Source: Amycolatopsis thermophila
GTDB lineage: Bacteria; Actinomycetota; Actinomycetes; Mycobacteriales; Pseudonocardiaceae
DNA: 64,000 bases
Direction of reading: 5' to 3'
NCBI RefSeq assembly: GCF_030814215.1
Contig: NZ_JAUSUT010000001.1
Location: 1,860,001-1,924,000, forward strand
The first letter of the stretch is position 1, and every line of letters begins with the position of its first letter. The position numbers and the translations under genes were made by a program. Below are positions 35,310-43,165 of the stretch, in pieces. Under the pieces are notes generated by a model. The model searched no databases, had not been told where the DNA came from, and worked only from the letters and a program-made list of their open reading frames with translations.

Positions 35310-35351
35310 TTGTCCACAAACCGATCCACAGGTGGACAATTCTGTGGACAA
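35310..35351. other. Cluster of DnaA-box-like sequences
   Basis: Two exact copies of the actinobacterial DnaA box TTGTCCACA, one on each strand (35310-35318 plus; 35343-35351 minus), flank two near-matches (35322-35330 and 35331-35339) within 42 bp, directly after the ImmA stop codon. A weaker match lies near 35355. dnaA, dnaN and gyrase genes are absent, so this is not oriC. Confidence 0.55.
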
Positions 35352-35484
35352 CTCATCGTCCACTGAGGACAGAAAGGGGGCCGCCGGCAGGACCGGGCGC
35401 GAAACGGGTTGACCGCGGGCGAAGAACGCACGGCTCCTGTCGGGCCGGAAGCCGTCACCCGGACTCCGGGGCGGTTCCGCCGCC

Positions 35485-35945
35485 GTACGGCTCCGCCACA
35501 CCGCGAGCGTGCGGGCACGTCACCCGACCACGACCGCGGGCGATCAGCTCATCGAGCCACACGCACCCAGACGCCAAACGGCTCCACCACACCCCCAAGC
35601 ACCCGGGCACGTCACGCGACCGCCACCGCTGGCGATCAGCTCGTCGAGGCGCACGGCATCCGCACGCGGATCGGCCCCGCCACACCCCGAGCACCCGGGC
35701 ACATCAGCAGACCACCACCGCTGGCGATCAGCTCAACGAGGCGCACGGCATCCGCACGCCAAACGGCTCCGCCACACCGCGAGCGCGCGGGCACGTCACC
35801 GGACCGCGACCGTTGGCGATCAGCTCATCGAGACGCACGGCACCCCGGCGCGGATCGGCCCCGCCATACCCCGAGCACCCGGGCACATCACCAGACCACC
35901 ACCGCAGGCGACCAGCTCAACGAAGCGCACGGCACCCCGGGCGCC
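35485..35945. repeat. 92-bp tandem repeat array, about five copies, non-coding
   Basis: The anchor GATCAGCTC (last copy GACCAGCTC) recurs at 35542, 35634, 35726, 35818 and 35910, exactly 92 bp apart. A second anchor ending CGGGCAC recurs at 35509, 35601, 35693, 35785 and 35877. Alternate units are more alike in the middle (ACGCCAAACGGCTCC in the first and third, GCGCGGATCGG in the second and fourth), suggesting a 184-bp higher-order unit. As 92 is not divisible by three, the array cannot encode a repeated peptide. No gene is supported between 35306 and 36254. Confidence 0.85.
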
Positions 35946-36254
35946 GAACGGCGGCGGCGTGGGCGCGCCACGCCCGCCAGGCCGGGCTGGTGCGCTCGGC
36001 ACCGAGCCCGAGCCGTCGAGATCGACCACGCTGCTCGGCGCCGAACGGCCGAGCAGCCGGCCGGTGAACTCACGCCTGCCCGCCTTCACCAGCAGCGGCC
36101 GCGGATGCGCGCCATGCCGAGCGGGGCGCGAGGATCCCCGGTCATGGGCTCGGCGAGCCGCTGGAGCCGGCCCACCCCGCCTCGGCGCGGGCGAGCTCCG
36201 TACCGGCCGACCACCCCGTGGTCGTGGAGGTCCAGGCGCGACGCGCACCCCGGA

Positions 36255-36593
36255 TCAGAGCGCGCCCCGTTGCGGGTCCCCGTCCGGCAGCGGGGTGAGG
36301 ACCTGCACGTCCATCGGCTTGGCCAGGAGCCCGTCCAGGGCCGCGGTCAGCTCGGCGAGCGCCGCGCCCTTGCCGTGCGCGCCCAGCGCCGATCCGGACG
36401 CCCACTTCTCCAGCATCACGAACGTCGACGGCGACCGCGGATCGCGATGCAGCGCGTACCGTTCGCAGCCCGGCTCGGCGTGCACCGCGCGCACCGCGGC
36501 CCGCAACGCCTCCTCGACCTGCGTTTCCTTGCCCTCAGCGGCCTGCATGGTCGCGATCACGACGACACCGTCGGTCTGGTTCATGCCGTCCAT
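36255..36593 (-). CDS. Putative quinol monooxygenase (ABM domain)
   Basis: A 112-residue YgiN-like antibiotic-biosynthesis-monooxygenase protein: VVVIATMQAAEGKETQVEEA, then VHAEPGCERYALHRDPRSPS and FVMLEKWASGSALGAHGKG, where the histidine is conserved in the family. Start could be ATG 36593 or 36584. It follows the SDR gene by 30 bp on the same strand. Confidence 0.8.
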   Translation of the reverse strand: MDGMNQTDGVVVIATMQAAEGKETQVEEALRAAVRAVHAEPGCERYALHRDPRSPSTFVMLEKWASGSALGAHGKGAALAELTAALDGLLAKPMDVQVLTPLPDGDPQRGAL

Positions 36594-36623
36594 ACCACCG
36601 CACGGCGCGGTCCGGCCGCAAGA

Positions 36624-37316
36624 TCACGGCCGCCACTCGGGCTGCAGGACCAGTTCGGTCAGGTGCGCGTCGGCCGGTGCGGCCAGCACGGCGCGCACGG
36701 CCGCCGCGACCGACGCGGGGCCGAGGTACCGCTCGGGTTCGTAGGGCCCGCCCTCCGCGCGGCGCACCGACCGCTGCATCGCCGTGTCGACGCGGCCGGG
36801 GTAGATGCTGCTGACACGAACCCCGTGCGGCAGCTCCTCGTGGTGCAGCGCCTCGGCGAACACGCGCAGGGCGGTCTTGCTGGCCGCGTAGGCGGCGCGG
36901 TTGGCGGGCGAGCCGTGCACGGCCGTCGAGTTGACCAGGACCACGCGCCCGCGGGCGGCCCGCAACGCGGGCAACAGCACCCGCGTCATCTCGACCACGC
37001 CGAAGAGGTTGACGGCGAACAGTTCCCGCCACGTGACCGACGGTGTCGCCGCGACCGTCCCCAAGTCGATGATCCCGGCACAATGCACCAGAACGTCGAC
37101 CGAAGTCAATTTCGGCGGAATACCGGAAATGTCCGTATCACCGGAGAGGTCGACCGTCCAGAAATGGGCGTCGGGTAACGTTTCGGCGGCTTCTTTGAGC
37201 GCGGTTTCGTCGCGCCCGACCAGCCACAGCGTGTAGCGATCAGCCAGCGCAGCGGCAACTTCGGCGCCGATCCCGCCGGTCGCGCCGACTACCACCGCAA
37301 TTCCTCTGCCGCTCAT
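36624..37316 (-). CDS. Short-chain dehydrogenase/reductase
   Basis: A 230-residue classical SDR. The cofactor motif is VGATGGIGAEVA near residue 10 and the catalytic residues are Ser in VVLVNSTAVHG near 128, Tyr and Lys in AAYAASKTALR near 142. Asp/Arg in the LVGRDETAL loop favours NADP. Substrate unknown. The start ATG at 37316 is chosen; the longer open frame upstream runs into a terminator. Confidence 0.87.
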   Translation of the reverse strand: MSGRGIAVVVGATGGIGAEVAAALADRYTLWLVGRDETALKEAAETLPDAHFWTVDLSGDTDISGIPPKLTSVDVLVHCAGIIDLGTVAATPSVTWRELFAVNLFGVVEMTRVLLPALRAARGRVVLVNSTAVHGSPANRAAYAASKTALRVFAEALHHEELPHGVRVSSIYPGRVDTAMQRSVRRAEGGPYEPERYLGPASVAAAVRAVLAAPADAHLTELVLQPEWRP

Positions 37317-37343
37317 CGCTGATGACGATAAACGCCGTGAAAA

Positions 37344-37369
37344 GGGCCCGTCCACGAATGGACGGGCCC
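37344..37369 (-). terminator. Rho-independent terminator after rpmJ2
   Basis: Perfect 11-bp stem (37344-37354 with 37359-37369) around a CGAA loop. On the minus strand it is followed by TTTTCAC, so it ends transcripts of the TetR-MFS-L36 operon, 14 bp past the L36 stop. Confidence 0.85.
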
Positions 37370-37382
37370 ACATCGGAAAAAT

Positions 37383-37505
37383 TCAGCTTTGCCGCGTGTT
37401 CAGGTGCGGCGAGCGCTTGTTGATGACGAACGCGCGTCCCCGCCGCCGAACCACGATCGAGCCCGGCTGACGCTTGAGCGACCTGAGCGAACTCCTGCTC
37501 TTCAT
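37383..37505 (-). CDS. rpmJ2: Ribosomal protein L36, type B (zinc-free paralogue)
   Basis: A 40-residue protein: [20 protein letters not shown], then [20 protein letters not shown]. This is the type-B L36 pattern seen in E. coli YkgO. The four zinc-binding Cys/His residues of the normal L36 are missing. Such C-minus paralogues replace zinc-binding ribosomal proteins under zinc shortage and are often Zur-controlled. The gene is 25 bp after the MFS gene and has the operon's terminator behind it. A TGACATGTCA palindrome at 37524-37533 overlaps the MFS stop; it is not a recognisable Zur box. Confidence 0.9.
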   Translation of the reverse strand: MKSRSSLRSLKRQPGSIVVRRRGRAFVINKRSPHLNTRQS

Positions 37506-37530
37506 GACCCGCTCCCTTCTCGCTGACATG

Positions 37531-39021
37531 TCAACGACCGGAGGGCTCCCGGCATTCCTTCGGGTGCAGCGGGGTGCCGGCCACCGCGCAGTGGACCTTG
37601 ACCGGGCTGCGCGGCGCCGGCTTCACGCGCCCGGGCACGAACGCGAACGCGATCAGCGCGCCCGCCAGCAGGAGCCCGGCGCACACGAGCATCGCCATGC
37701 GGTAGGCGGGCGCGAGCGCCACGGGATCGGTCAGACTGCCCGTGCCGATGCCCGCGACCAGCGGCAACACCGCGACGGCCAGCAGCCCGGCCGTCCGGGC
37801 GATCGCGTTGTTCGCTCCACTGGCGATGCCCGCGTACCGGTCGTCGAGCGAGCCGAGCGCGGTCGCGGTCAGCGGCGCGACCGTCAACGACAGGCCCAGC
37901 CCCAGCACGATCACCGCGGGCAGGACGTCGGTGAGGTAGTCCGGGTGCGCGGAGATCCGGGACAACAGCACCAGGGCCACCGCGCACACGATTGGCCCGA
38001 CGGTCATCGGCAGCCGTGGACCGGTGCGCTGCCCGAGCGCGCCCGCGCGGGCCGAGAGCAGGAGCATCAGCGCGGTCACCGGCAACGTCGCCGATCCGGC
38101 CGCGATCGGCGGGTACCCACCCACGACCTGCAGGTTCAGCACCACCAGGAAGAACACGCCGCCCAGCGCCGCGTACACCGCGAACGTCACCAGGTTCGCC
38201 GCGGTGAACGGGCGCGACGCGAACAGGCCGAGCGGGAGCATCGGGTGACGGGACCGCCGCTCCGTCACCACGAAGGCGGCCATCCCGGCGACGCCGACCG
38301 CGAGCGCGGTCACCACCGCAGGCGAGCCGGGCCCGAGCGCGGGCCAGGCGGTGAAGCCGTAGCTCAGCCCCGCCAGCCCGAGCGCCCCCATCGCCGCGCC
38401 CGTGAAGTCCAGCTGCCGCGCCGCCTCCGGGTTGCGGGTCTCCGGCACGTGCCGCAGCGCGACCAGCGCGACGACCAGCGCGAGCGGCACGTTGATCAGG
38501 AACACCAGCCGCCAGCTCGCCACCTCGACCAGCCACCCGCCGAGGAACGGGCCGAACGCGCCGGCGATCCCGCCGAGGCCCGACCACGCGCCGATCGCCT
38601 TCGCCCGGTCGTCGGGGTGGAACGAGGCCTCCAGGATCGCCAGCGAACCCGGCGTGAGCAGCGCGCCGCCGACCCCCTGCAGCACCCGGGCGAGGATCAG
38701 CGTCCAGGTGTTCGGCGCGAGCCCGCACAGCAGGGACGCGGTCGCGAACCAGCTGACGCCCAGCACGAAGATCTTCCGCCGCCCGAACCGGTCGCCGAGC
38801 GATCCGCCGAGCAGGATGAGCGCGGCGAGGCTGAGCGTGTAGCCGTTGATCGTCCACTGGAGACCCGCGGTGCTCGCCCCGAGATCCTCGCCGATGCTCG
38901 GCAACGCGATGTTGACGACCGTCGCGTCGAGGAACGTCACCCCCGACCCGAGCACGGTGGCCAGCAGGACCCATCGCCCCGCGGCCTGGCCGTAGCGCAG
39001 CGAAGGCTCCACAGTCGTCAC
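37531..39021 (-). CDS. MFS transporter, DHA2/EmrB-QacA type
   Basis: A 496-residue transporter with about 14 membrane segments. It has motif-A-like [17 protein letters not shown] near residue 70, the substrate-site motif [18 protein letters not shown] near 31 and [17 protein letters not shown] near 108, all typical of DHA2 drug efflux pumps. The GTG start at 39021 overlaps the TetR stop by 4 bp, so the two are translationally coupled. The C-terminal 35 residues are polar and contain three cysteines or prolines not seen in most family members. Confidence 0.88.
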   Translation of the reverse strand: MTTVEPSLRYGQAAGRWVLLATVLGSGVTFLDATVVNIALPSIGEDLGASTAGLQWTINGYTLSLAALILLGGSLGDRFGRRKIFVLGVSWFATASLLCGLAPNTWTLILARVLQGVGGALLTPGSLAILEASFHPDDRAKAIGAWSGLGGIAGAFGPFLGGWLVEVASWRLVFLINVPLALVVALVALRHVPETRNPEAARQLDFTGAAMGALGLAGLSYGFTAWPALGPGSPAVVTALAVGVAGMAAFVVTERRSRHPMLPLGLFASRPFTAANLVTFAVYAALGGVFFLVVLNLQVVGGYPPIAAGSATLPVTALMLLLSARAGALGQRTGPRLPMTVGPIVCAVALVLLSRISAHPDYLTDVLPAVIVLGLGLSLTVAPLTATALGSLDDRYAGIASGANNAIARTAGLLAVAVLPLVAGIGTGSLTDPVALAPAYRMAMLVCAGLLLAGALIAFAFVPGRVKPAPRSPVKVHCAVAGTPLHPKECREPSGR

Positions 39022-40091
39022 GACTTCACATCGTCCCGGCGGTAGCCGCCGGACGCAACGTCCGCGGCCGCCACGGCGTGACACGCCCCGAACCCGTCTG
39101 CGCGCGCGACGATCCGGCCGTGTTCCACGCGCACCGCCACCTCGGTCGCGTCGCTGACCGCCGCCGCGCCGGCCACCGCACCCAGCTCACCCCGTTCGTC
39201 GCACACCACACGCAGACGCGGCCAGGCCGAGGCCGGGAACGCCTGGCGCAGGCACCCCGCCACCTCGGTCAGCACCAGCCGGGCCAGCGGTCCCAGCTCG
39301 GCGGGTTCGCCGGTCACCACCACGACCGTCACGTCGGCGCCGGCGCGGACCGCCTCCTCGGCCGCGGCGAGCCGGTGCAGGCCCAGCACCGCGACGACAC
39401 CGTCGGACGGGATCGGCACCGGCGCTCCGCGCACCAGGTCGAACGCCTCACCGGCGGTCCACGGCTCGTCGGCCCGGCGCGCGGGCGGAGCCAGCTGGGG
39501 CGCCGCCCAGAAGTCGTTGAAAGCCAGGTCGGCGAGCTGCTCGCACGTGCTGACCACGTCGAACGGCTCGACGAACCCGGGTGCGGCGACGGTCAGCTGA
39601 CGCGCGCCGTGCAGCGTGGTCAGCACCGTGCGCGCCCGCCGCACGTACCGCGCCGGCGGGCCATCCGACGGCGGTGGGTCGAGCCGCTCCATGGCCAGCG
39701 CGAGCAGCAGCGCGCCCAGTTCGAGCAGCTGGGTGAACGGCAGGCGGACCCGCTCGTCGGCCATCACCTCGGCGGACAGGTCGCGGCCCAGCGCGGCGTC
39801 GCGCACGATCCAGTCCCGCGCGAACGCCCCGAGCGCCGATCGCACGTCCGCGCCCGGACGGGAGTGCGGCGCGGCCTCGGCGCGTGCGGCCAGGTCGGCC
39901 AGCACCGCGAAGTACAGCGCCCGCTTGCCCGGGAAGTTCGAGTAGACCGCACCGCGGGTGAGCTCGGCGCGTTCGGCGATGACGTCGACCTTGGCGTCCC
40001 GGAATCCCCGCCGTGCGAACTCCTCCCGCGCGGCGACCAGCACTTTCGCGCGGTTGCGCTCCTGGGTTTCCGCTCGGGTCAGCCGCGCCAC
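39018..40091 (-). CDS. TetR-type regulator with extra C-terminal domain
   Basis: A 357-residue protein, nearly twice the usual TetR length. Residues 1-200 are a normal TetR: helix-turn-helix VDVIAERAELTRGAVYSNFP near 34-53 and a helical ligand domain. Residues of about 230-345 form a second alpha/beta-looking domain (VTVVVVTGEPAELGPLARLV ... ATEVAVRVEHGRIVARADG), whose closing strand pair resembles the thioredoxin-like tails of some flavin monooxygenases; that likeness is weak. The GTG start at 40091 is used. It is divergent from a P450 and coupled to an MFS pump, so it probably controls both. Confidence 0.82.
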   Translation of the reverse strand: MARLTRAETQERNRAKVLVAAREEFARRGFRDAKVDVIAERAELTRGAVYSNFPGKRALYFAVLADLAARAEAAPHSRPGADVRSALGAFARDWIVRDAALGRDLSAEVMADERVRLPFTQLLELGALLLALAMERLDPPPSDGPPARYVRRARTVLTTLHGARQLTVAAPGFVEPFDVVSTCEQLADLAFNDFWAAPQLAPPARRADEPWTAGEAFDLVRGAPVPIPSDGVVAVLGLHRLAAAEEAVRAGADVTVVVVTGEPAELGPLARLVLTEVAGCLRQAFPASAWPRLRVVCDERGELGAVAGAAAVSDATEVAVRVEHGRIVARADGFGACHAVAAADVASGGYRRDDVKS

Positions 40092-40139
40092 ACGGACCTC
40101 CTCGTTGCCTCGGGTGGGCGTCCAAGATATCGTCCTCAT

Positions 40140-40173
40140 CCAGATGATCTGAACATCTGGAATTAACATCTGG
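40140..40173. promoter_or_regulatory. CCAGATG/CATCTGG operator between tetR and P450
   Basis: CCAGATG (40140-40146) and CATCTGG (40154-40160) form a perfect 7-bp inverted pair, and a third half-site CATCTGG follows at 40167-40173, right before the P450 start. This is the likely binding site of the divergent long TetR protein. Confidence 0.65.
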
Positions 40174-40174
40174 A

Positions 40175-41314
40175 GTGTGCGTGGTTCCCGAGATCTCCCT
40201 GACCGATCCCGAAGTGCTGACCGACCCGTTCACCGCCTACGGCCGCGCCCGGGGGGAGTCGCCGCTGGCACGGGTGAGCGCGCCGGGGTTCGGCCCGGTG
40301 TGGGCGGTGACCCGCCACGAAGACGCGCGGGCGATGCTCGCTGACCGGCGATTCGAGCTCAGCCCGGACAGCTACCAGCGGCCGGACGTTCCGGAGCATT
40401 GCCGCCCCTACCTGCGCACGATGTCGGAGATGGAGGGCGACGAGCACGCCCGGTTGCGGCGGCTGGTGTCGCCCGCGTTCTCGGCCCGGCGGGCGCTGGA
40501 CTTCCGGCCGCGGATCGAGCCGCTGGTCGCCCGGCTGATCGACGAGCTGAGCGCCGAGGCCGACCTGCTGCGGGACTTCGCGCGGCCGTTGCCGATGGAC
40601 GTGATCTGCGAACTGGTCGGCATCCCGCACCCGGACCGTCCGCGCTGGCGCGAGTACGGGGCCGCGGTGGCCTCCGGCCACGGTCAGGCGTTCGCGGCGT
40701 CGATCCCGGGCATCATGGCCGGTGCGCGGGCGGCGATCGCGCGGCGCCGGGAGTCGCCAGGTGACGACATCCTGAGCGATCTGCTGGCGGTCGACGGGGT
40801 CACCGAGGCGGAGCTGGTGACGCTCGTGTGGCACCTCGTGCTGGCCGGCCAGACGCCGGCGAACCTGATCGCCAACGCGGTGGCCGCGCTGCTCGACCAC
40901 CCCGGCCAGCTGGCCGCCCTGCGCGCCGACCCCGGCCTGATGCCGCACGCGGTGGACGAACTGATCCGCTGGTGCGGTCCGACGCTGTTGACGATCCCGC
41001 GCTACGCCCGGGAAGACGTCGAGCTCCACGGCGTGCGGATCCCCCGCGGCGACGCGATCGTCGCCGCGGTGGCAGCGGTCAACCGGGACCCCCGCAGCTT
41101 CCCGGCGCCCGACGTCCTCGACGTGACCAAACCCGCCAGCGGCCACCTCGGCTTCGGTCACGGGCCGCACTTCTGCCTGGGAGCCTCACTGGCGCGGGTC
41201 CAGACGGAGGTCGCGCTCAACGCCCTGCTGCGCCGGCCACTGGCCCCGGTGACCGTGGAACGCGCCCCGGACCCCGGCACCTGGCGGCTGTCCGCCCTGG
41301 TCGTCAAGCTTTGA
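40175..41314 (+). CDS. Cytochrome P450
   Basis: A 379-residue soluble bacterial P450. The heme loop FGHGPHFCLGASLAR has the Cys ligand near residue 333, the ExxR motif is DELIRW near 268 and the K-helix/meander follow normally. The I-helix reads LVLAGQTPANLI near 226, where most P450s have AGxET or AGxDT, so the usual acid and alcohol pair for oxygen activation is missing. A peroxygenase-type or otherwise unusual reaction is possible. A GTG at 40175 starts it. No ferredoxin is adjacent. Confidence 0.88.
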   Translation: MCVVPEISLTDPEVLTDPFTAYGRARGESPLARVSAPGFGPVWAVTRHEDARAMLADRRFELSPDSYQRPDVPEHCRPYLRTMSEMEGDEHARLRRLVSPAFSARRALDFRPRIEPLVARLIDELSAEADLLRDFARPLPMDVICELVGIPHPDRPRWREYGAAVASGHGQAFAASIPGIMAGARAAIARRRESPGDDILSDLLAVDGVTEAELVTLVWHLVLAGQTPANLIANAVAALLDHPGQLAALRADPGLMPHAVDELIRWCGPTLLTIPRYAREDVELHGVRIPRGDAIVAAVAAVNRDPRSFPAPDVLDVTKPASGHLGFGHGPHFCLGASLARVQTEVALNALLRRPLAPVTVERAPDPGTWRLSALVVKL

Positions 41315-41341
41315 GGGGCGCGCGCCCGGGACAGCCGAGGG

Positions 41342-42115
41342 TCAGGCTGTCGGCCCGTAGGCGATGACCCGCACCGTGGCGCCGGACTTGCGGGTGGTCA
41401 GCACGAGGTCCACCCAGGTCGTGTTGTTGCCGCGGTCGCTCTCCACGAACCTGCCCTGCGCGTCGGCCGTGGCGATCAGCCGGTACCGGCCGTCGGGGAG
41501 ACCGGTGACGTCGATGTACTGGTCCGGCAGCGTCCACGCGTAGCGGTCGCCCCAGCCGACGGACAGGCCCATCGAGACCGTCAGCGAGTCCTCCTGGCCG
41601 CACCCGGCGCGGGAGTACACAGAGGACCGTGGCGCGCCGGGCAGCGCGCGCCGGTAGGGGTCGTTGTCGTAGAAGCAGAAGCCGCCCTTCATGCCGGTGC
41701 CCACTTTGCTGCCGTCGTCCAGCCGCACGATCTGGTAACTCTCCAGATCCCTGACGTGCCAGTGGTTGTGGCCGTCGCCGGCGTAGACGAGACCGGCCGG
41801 CACGCCGGTGGTCACCTGCGAGCGGTCCGCGTGCACGACCCGCTGGGAGACCACAAAGGACGATCGGGCGGACGACCGGCTCGCGACGAGCTCGAACGGT
41901 CCGCGCCCGACGTTGACGATCGTCGTGGAGAACCGGAGCTGCCGCTGGCCCGCCGCGGTCACGAGCTTGACGTCGGTGAGCCGGGCCATGCCGAGGTCGG
42001 GGAGGAGAGCCTCGGCGGCGGAGGCGACCCCGGGCACCTGCGCGAGGAGCGCGGCGACCAGGACCGGCACGAGCCGGCGGACCACCCGGGTCCGGCCATC
42101 CGGACGACCTGCCAC
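41342..42115 (-). CDS. Secreted lysyl-oxidase-like protein
   Basis: A 257-residue exported protein. A signal peptide (RRLVPVLVAALLAQVPGVASA) ends near residue 34. The copper site of the lysyl oxidase family is visible as GDGHNHWHVRDLESYQI near 117, with KGGFCFYDND near 145, YAWTLPDQYIDVTGLPDG near 190 and FVESDRGNNTTW near 223, all in the order seen in lysyl oxidases. In animals these enzymes oxidise lysines to cross-link matrix proteins; the bacterial role is unknown. It stands at the left edge of the putative island. Confidence 0.82.
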   Translation of the reverse strand: MAGRPDGRTRVVRRLVPVLVAALLAQVPGVASAAEALLPDLGMARLTDVKLVTAAGQRQLRFSTTIVNVGRGPFELVASRSSARSSFVVSQRVVHADRSQVTTGVPAGLVYAGDGHNHWHVRDLESYQIVRLDDGSKVGTGMKGGFCFYDNDPYRRALPGAPRSSVYSRAGCGQEDSLTVSMGLSVGWGDRYAWTLPDQYIDVTGLPDGRYRLIATADAQGRFVESDRGNNTTWVDLVLTTRKSGATVRVIAYGPTA

Positions 42116-42301
42116 GACTCCTCCTCAAGCGGTGCGACGGCTGCCTGAGCTCGATCAAAGCGGGCACCACCGCGACGCGCCGAGAAAGTTCGCTCGAAGG
42201 AGTCACGTTCGGCGGCCGACCTTGCGGGGTCGCCAGGAGCAACACGTCCCCACCGAGCGGCGACGCCTGGACGGCCTCCACCCGGACCGATCGAGCTGCC
42301 G

Positions 42302-42411
42302 TGATCAACCCCGAACAGCAAGAAGTCCCCTGTCGCCAGGGGCTTCTCGGTACTGCTGTCTCAACCAGACGCGCGCCCGAAGATATTCGAACCCCTAACC
42401 TTCCGATGCCG
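42302..42411. repeat. Left end repeat: degraded tRNA-Arg 3' half plus terminator (att-like)
   Basis: About 110 bp here match 51190-51299 with roughly nine differences and a one-base length change. The copy includes the hairpin terminator (42321-42347) and the 3' half of tRNA-Arg (CGCGCCCGAAGATATTCGAA at about 42371), but stops before the anticodon arm. It is the expected left junction of an element that integrated at the 3' end of the tRNA at 51261-51333. Confidence 0.75.
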
Positions 42412-42732
42412 TTTCCGCGATCGCCGACACTCGCCGTTGTTCGTCGATTCCTGCCTTCACCTGCGTCGATGCGCTCGTCCTGCGGTCGGTGATGAGATCG
42501 CCAGCCGGATCTGCCGAGATCAGCTTCGACCGGCACTCGGCTTGTCACCGTCGGCCGCCGGAGCGGCTTGGTCAACGCTGGGCTGAATCGTGACGGGATT
42601 GATCCACTCCGCTCACCAATTCGCGGCTTGCCCCCTTCCAGACCCGTCGGACGCGTGCCGCGTTCGCTGCGCACGGCGTGTTTGGCGGCTGAACCGATCG
42701 AGGCCGCGATGGCCGGGTTCCGGGTCCGGTAA
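42412..42732. other. Gene-free stretch inside island
   Basis: About 320 bp between the tRNA-like repeat and the istB remnant. Only short, composition-driven frames are seen. No integrase or excisionase was found. Confidence 0.6.
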
Positions 42733-43080
42733 ACTCTGGCCACCAAACTGGTCAACGAGTTGGTCGAGGCGGCCGATGAGAAGATCCTGACCAAGACCTT
42801 CGCCCGCTACGGGCGGGTTGATCTTTTATGCATCGATGAGCTGGGCTACATGGAACCGGATCGGCCTGGCGCGGAACTGTCGTTCCAGGTCTTGACCGAG
42901 CGTGCGGAGAAGAATTCGCTGGCCATCGCGTCCAACGACAGCTTCGGTGGCTGGACGAAAACATTCACCGACCCGCGGCTGTGCGCCGGATTGTCAACCA
43001 GCTCACCTTCGGCGGCAACATCATCGAAACCGGCACGGGTTCCTATCGCTTGGCGCATACCCGCGCTGCCACACGCTAGC
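42733..43080 (+). pseudogene. istB remnant (IS21-family helper ATPase)
   Basis: The frame starting near 42733 reads ATKLVNELVEAADEKILTKT, then RYGRVDLLCIDELGYMEPD (Walker B) and NSLAIASNDSFGGWTKTFTDPRLCA, as in IstB. At about 42990 it shifts: the ending LTFGGNIIETGTGSYRLAHT, then a TAG at 43078, is in another frame. The Walker A half is missing and no istA is near. The gene is a frameshifted, truncated fossil of an IS21-type element. Confidence 0.85.
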
Positions 43081-43096
43081 GCACGGAAGGACTCCC

Positions 43097-43153
43097 ATGG
43101 CCGAGCACCAGCCCGACCAGCCGTTCCAGCGTTACCCAACCAGCAGCGGATAG
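43097..43153 (+). CDS. Possible 18-residue leader peptide
   Basis: ATG at 43097 opens MAEHQPDQPFQRYPTSSG, ending at a TAG that overlaps the GGAGG ribosome site of the permease. It could couple translation to the permease or be chance. Confidence 0.3.
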   Translation: MAEHQPDQPFQRYPTSSG

Positions 43154-43165
43154 GAGGGTGTTGCG

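Noticed and set aside
35310-35351. Chromosome origin oriC
   Set aside because: Only two perfect boxes and no dnaA, dnaN, recF or gyrase genes nearby.
35306-37178. Several long plus-strand frames through the 92-bp repeats
   Set aside because: The 92-bp period changes frame each unit, the peptides are Pro/Arg/Thr-rich and they run antisense through the ABM and SDR genes.
9690-41314. Secondary-metabolite gene cluster around the ABC exporter, P450 and ABM proteins
   Set aside because: No polyketide synthase, NRPS, terpene or RiPP core gene; the genes are scattered in separate operons.
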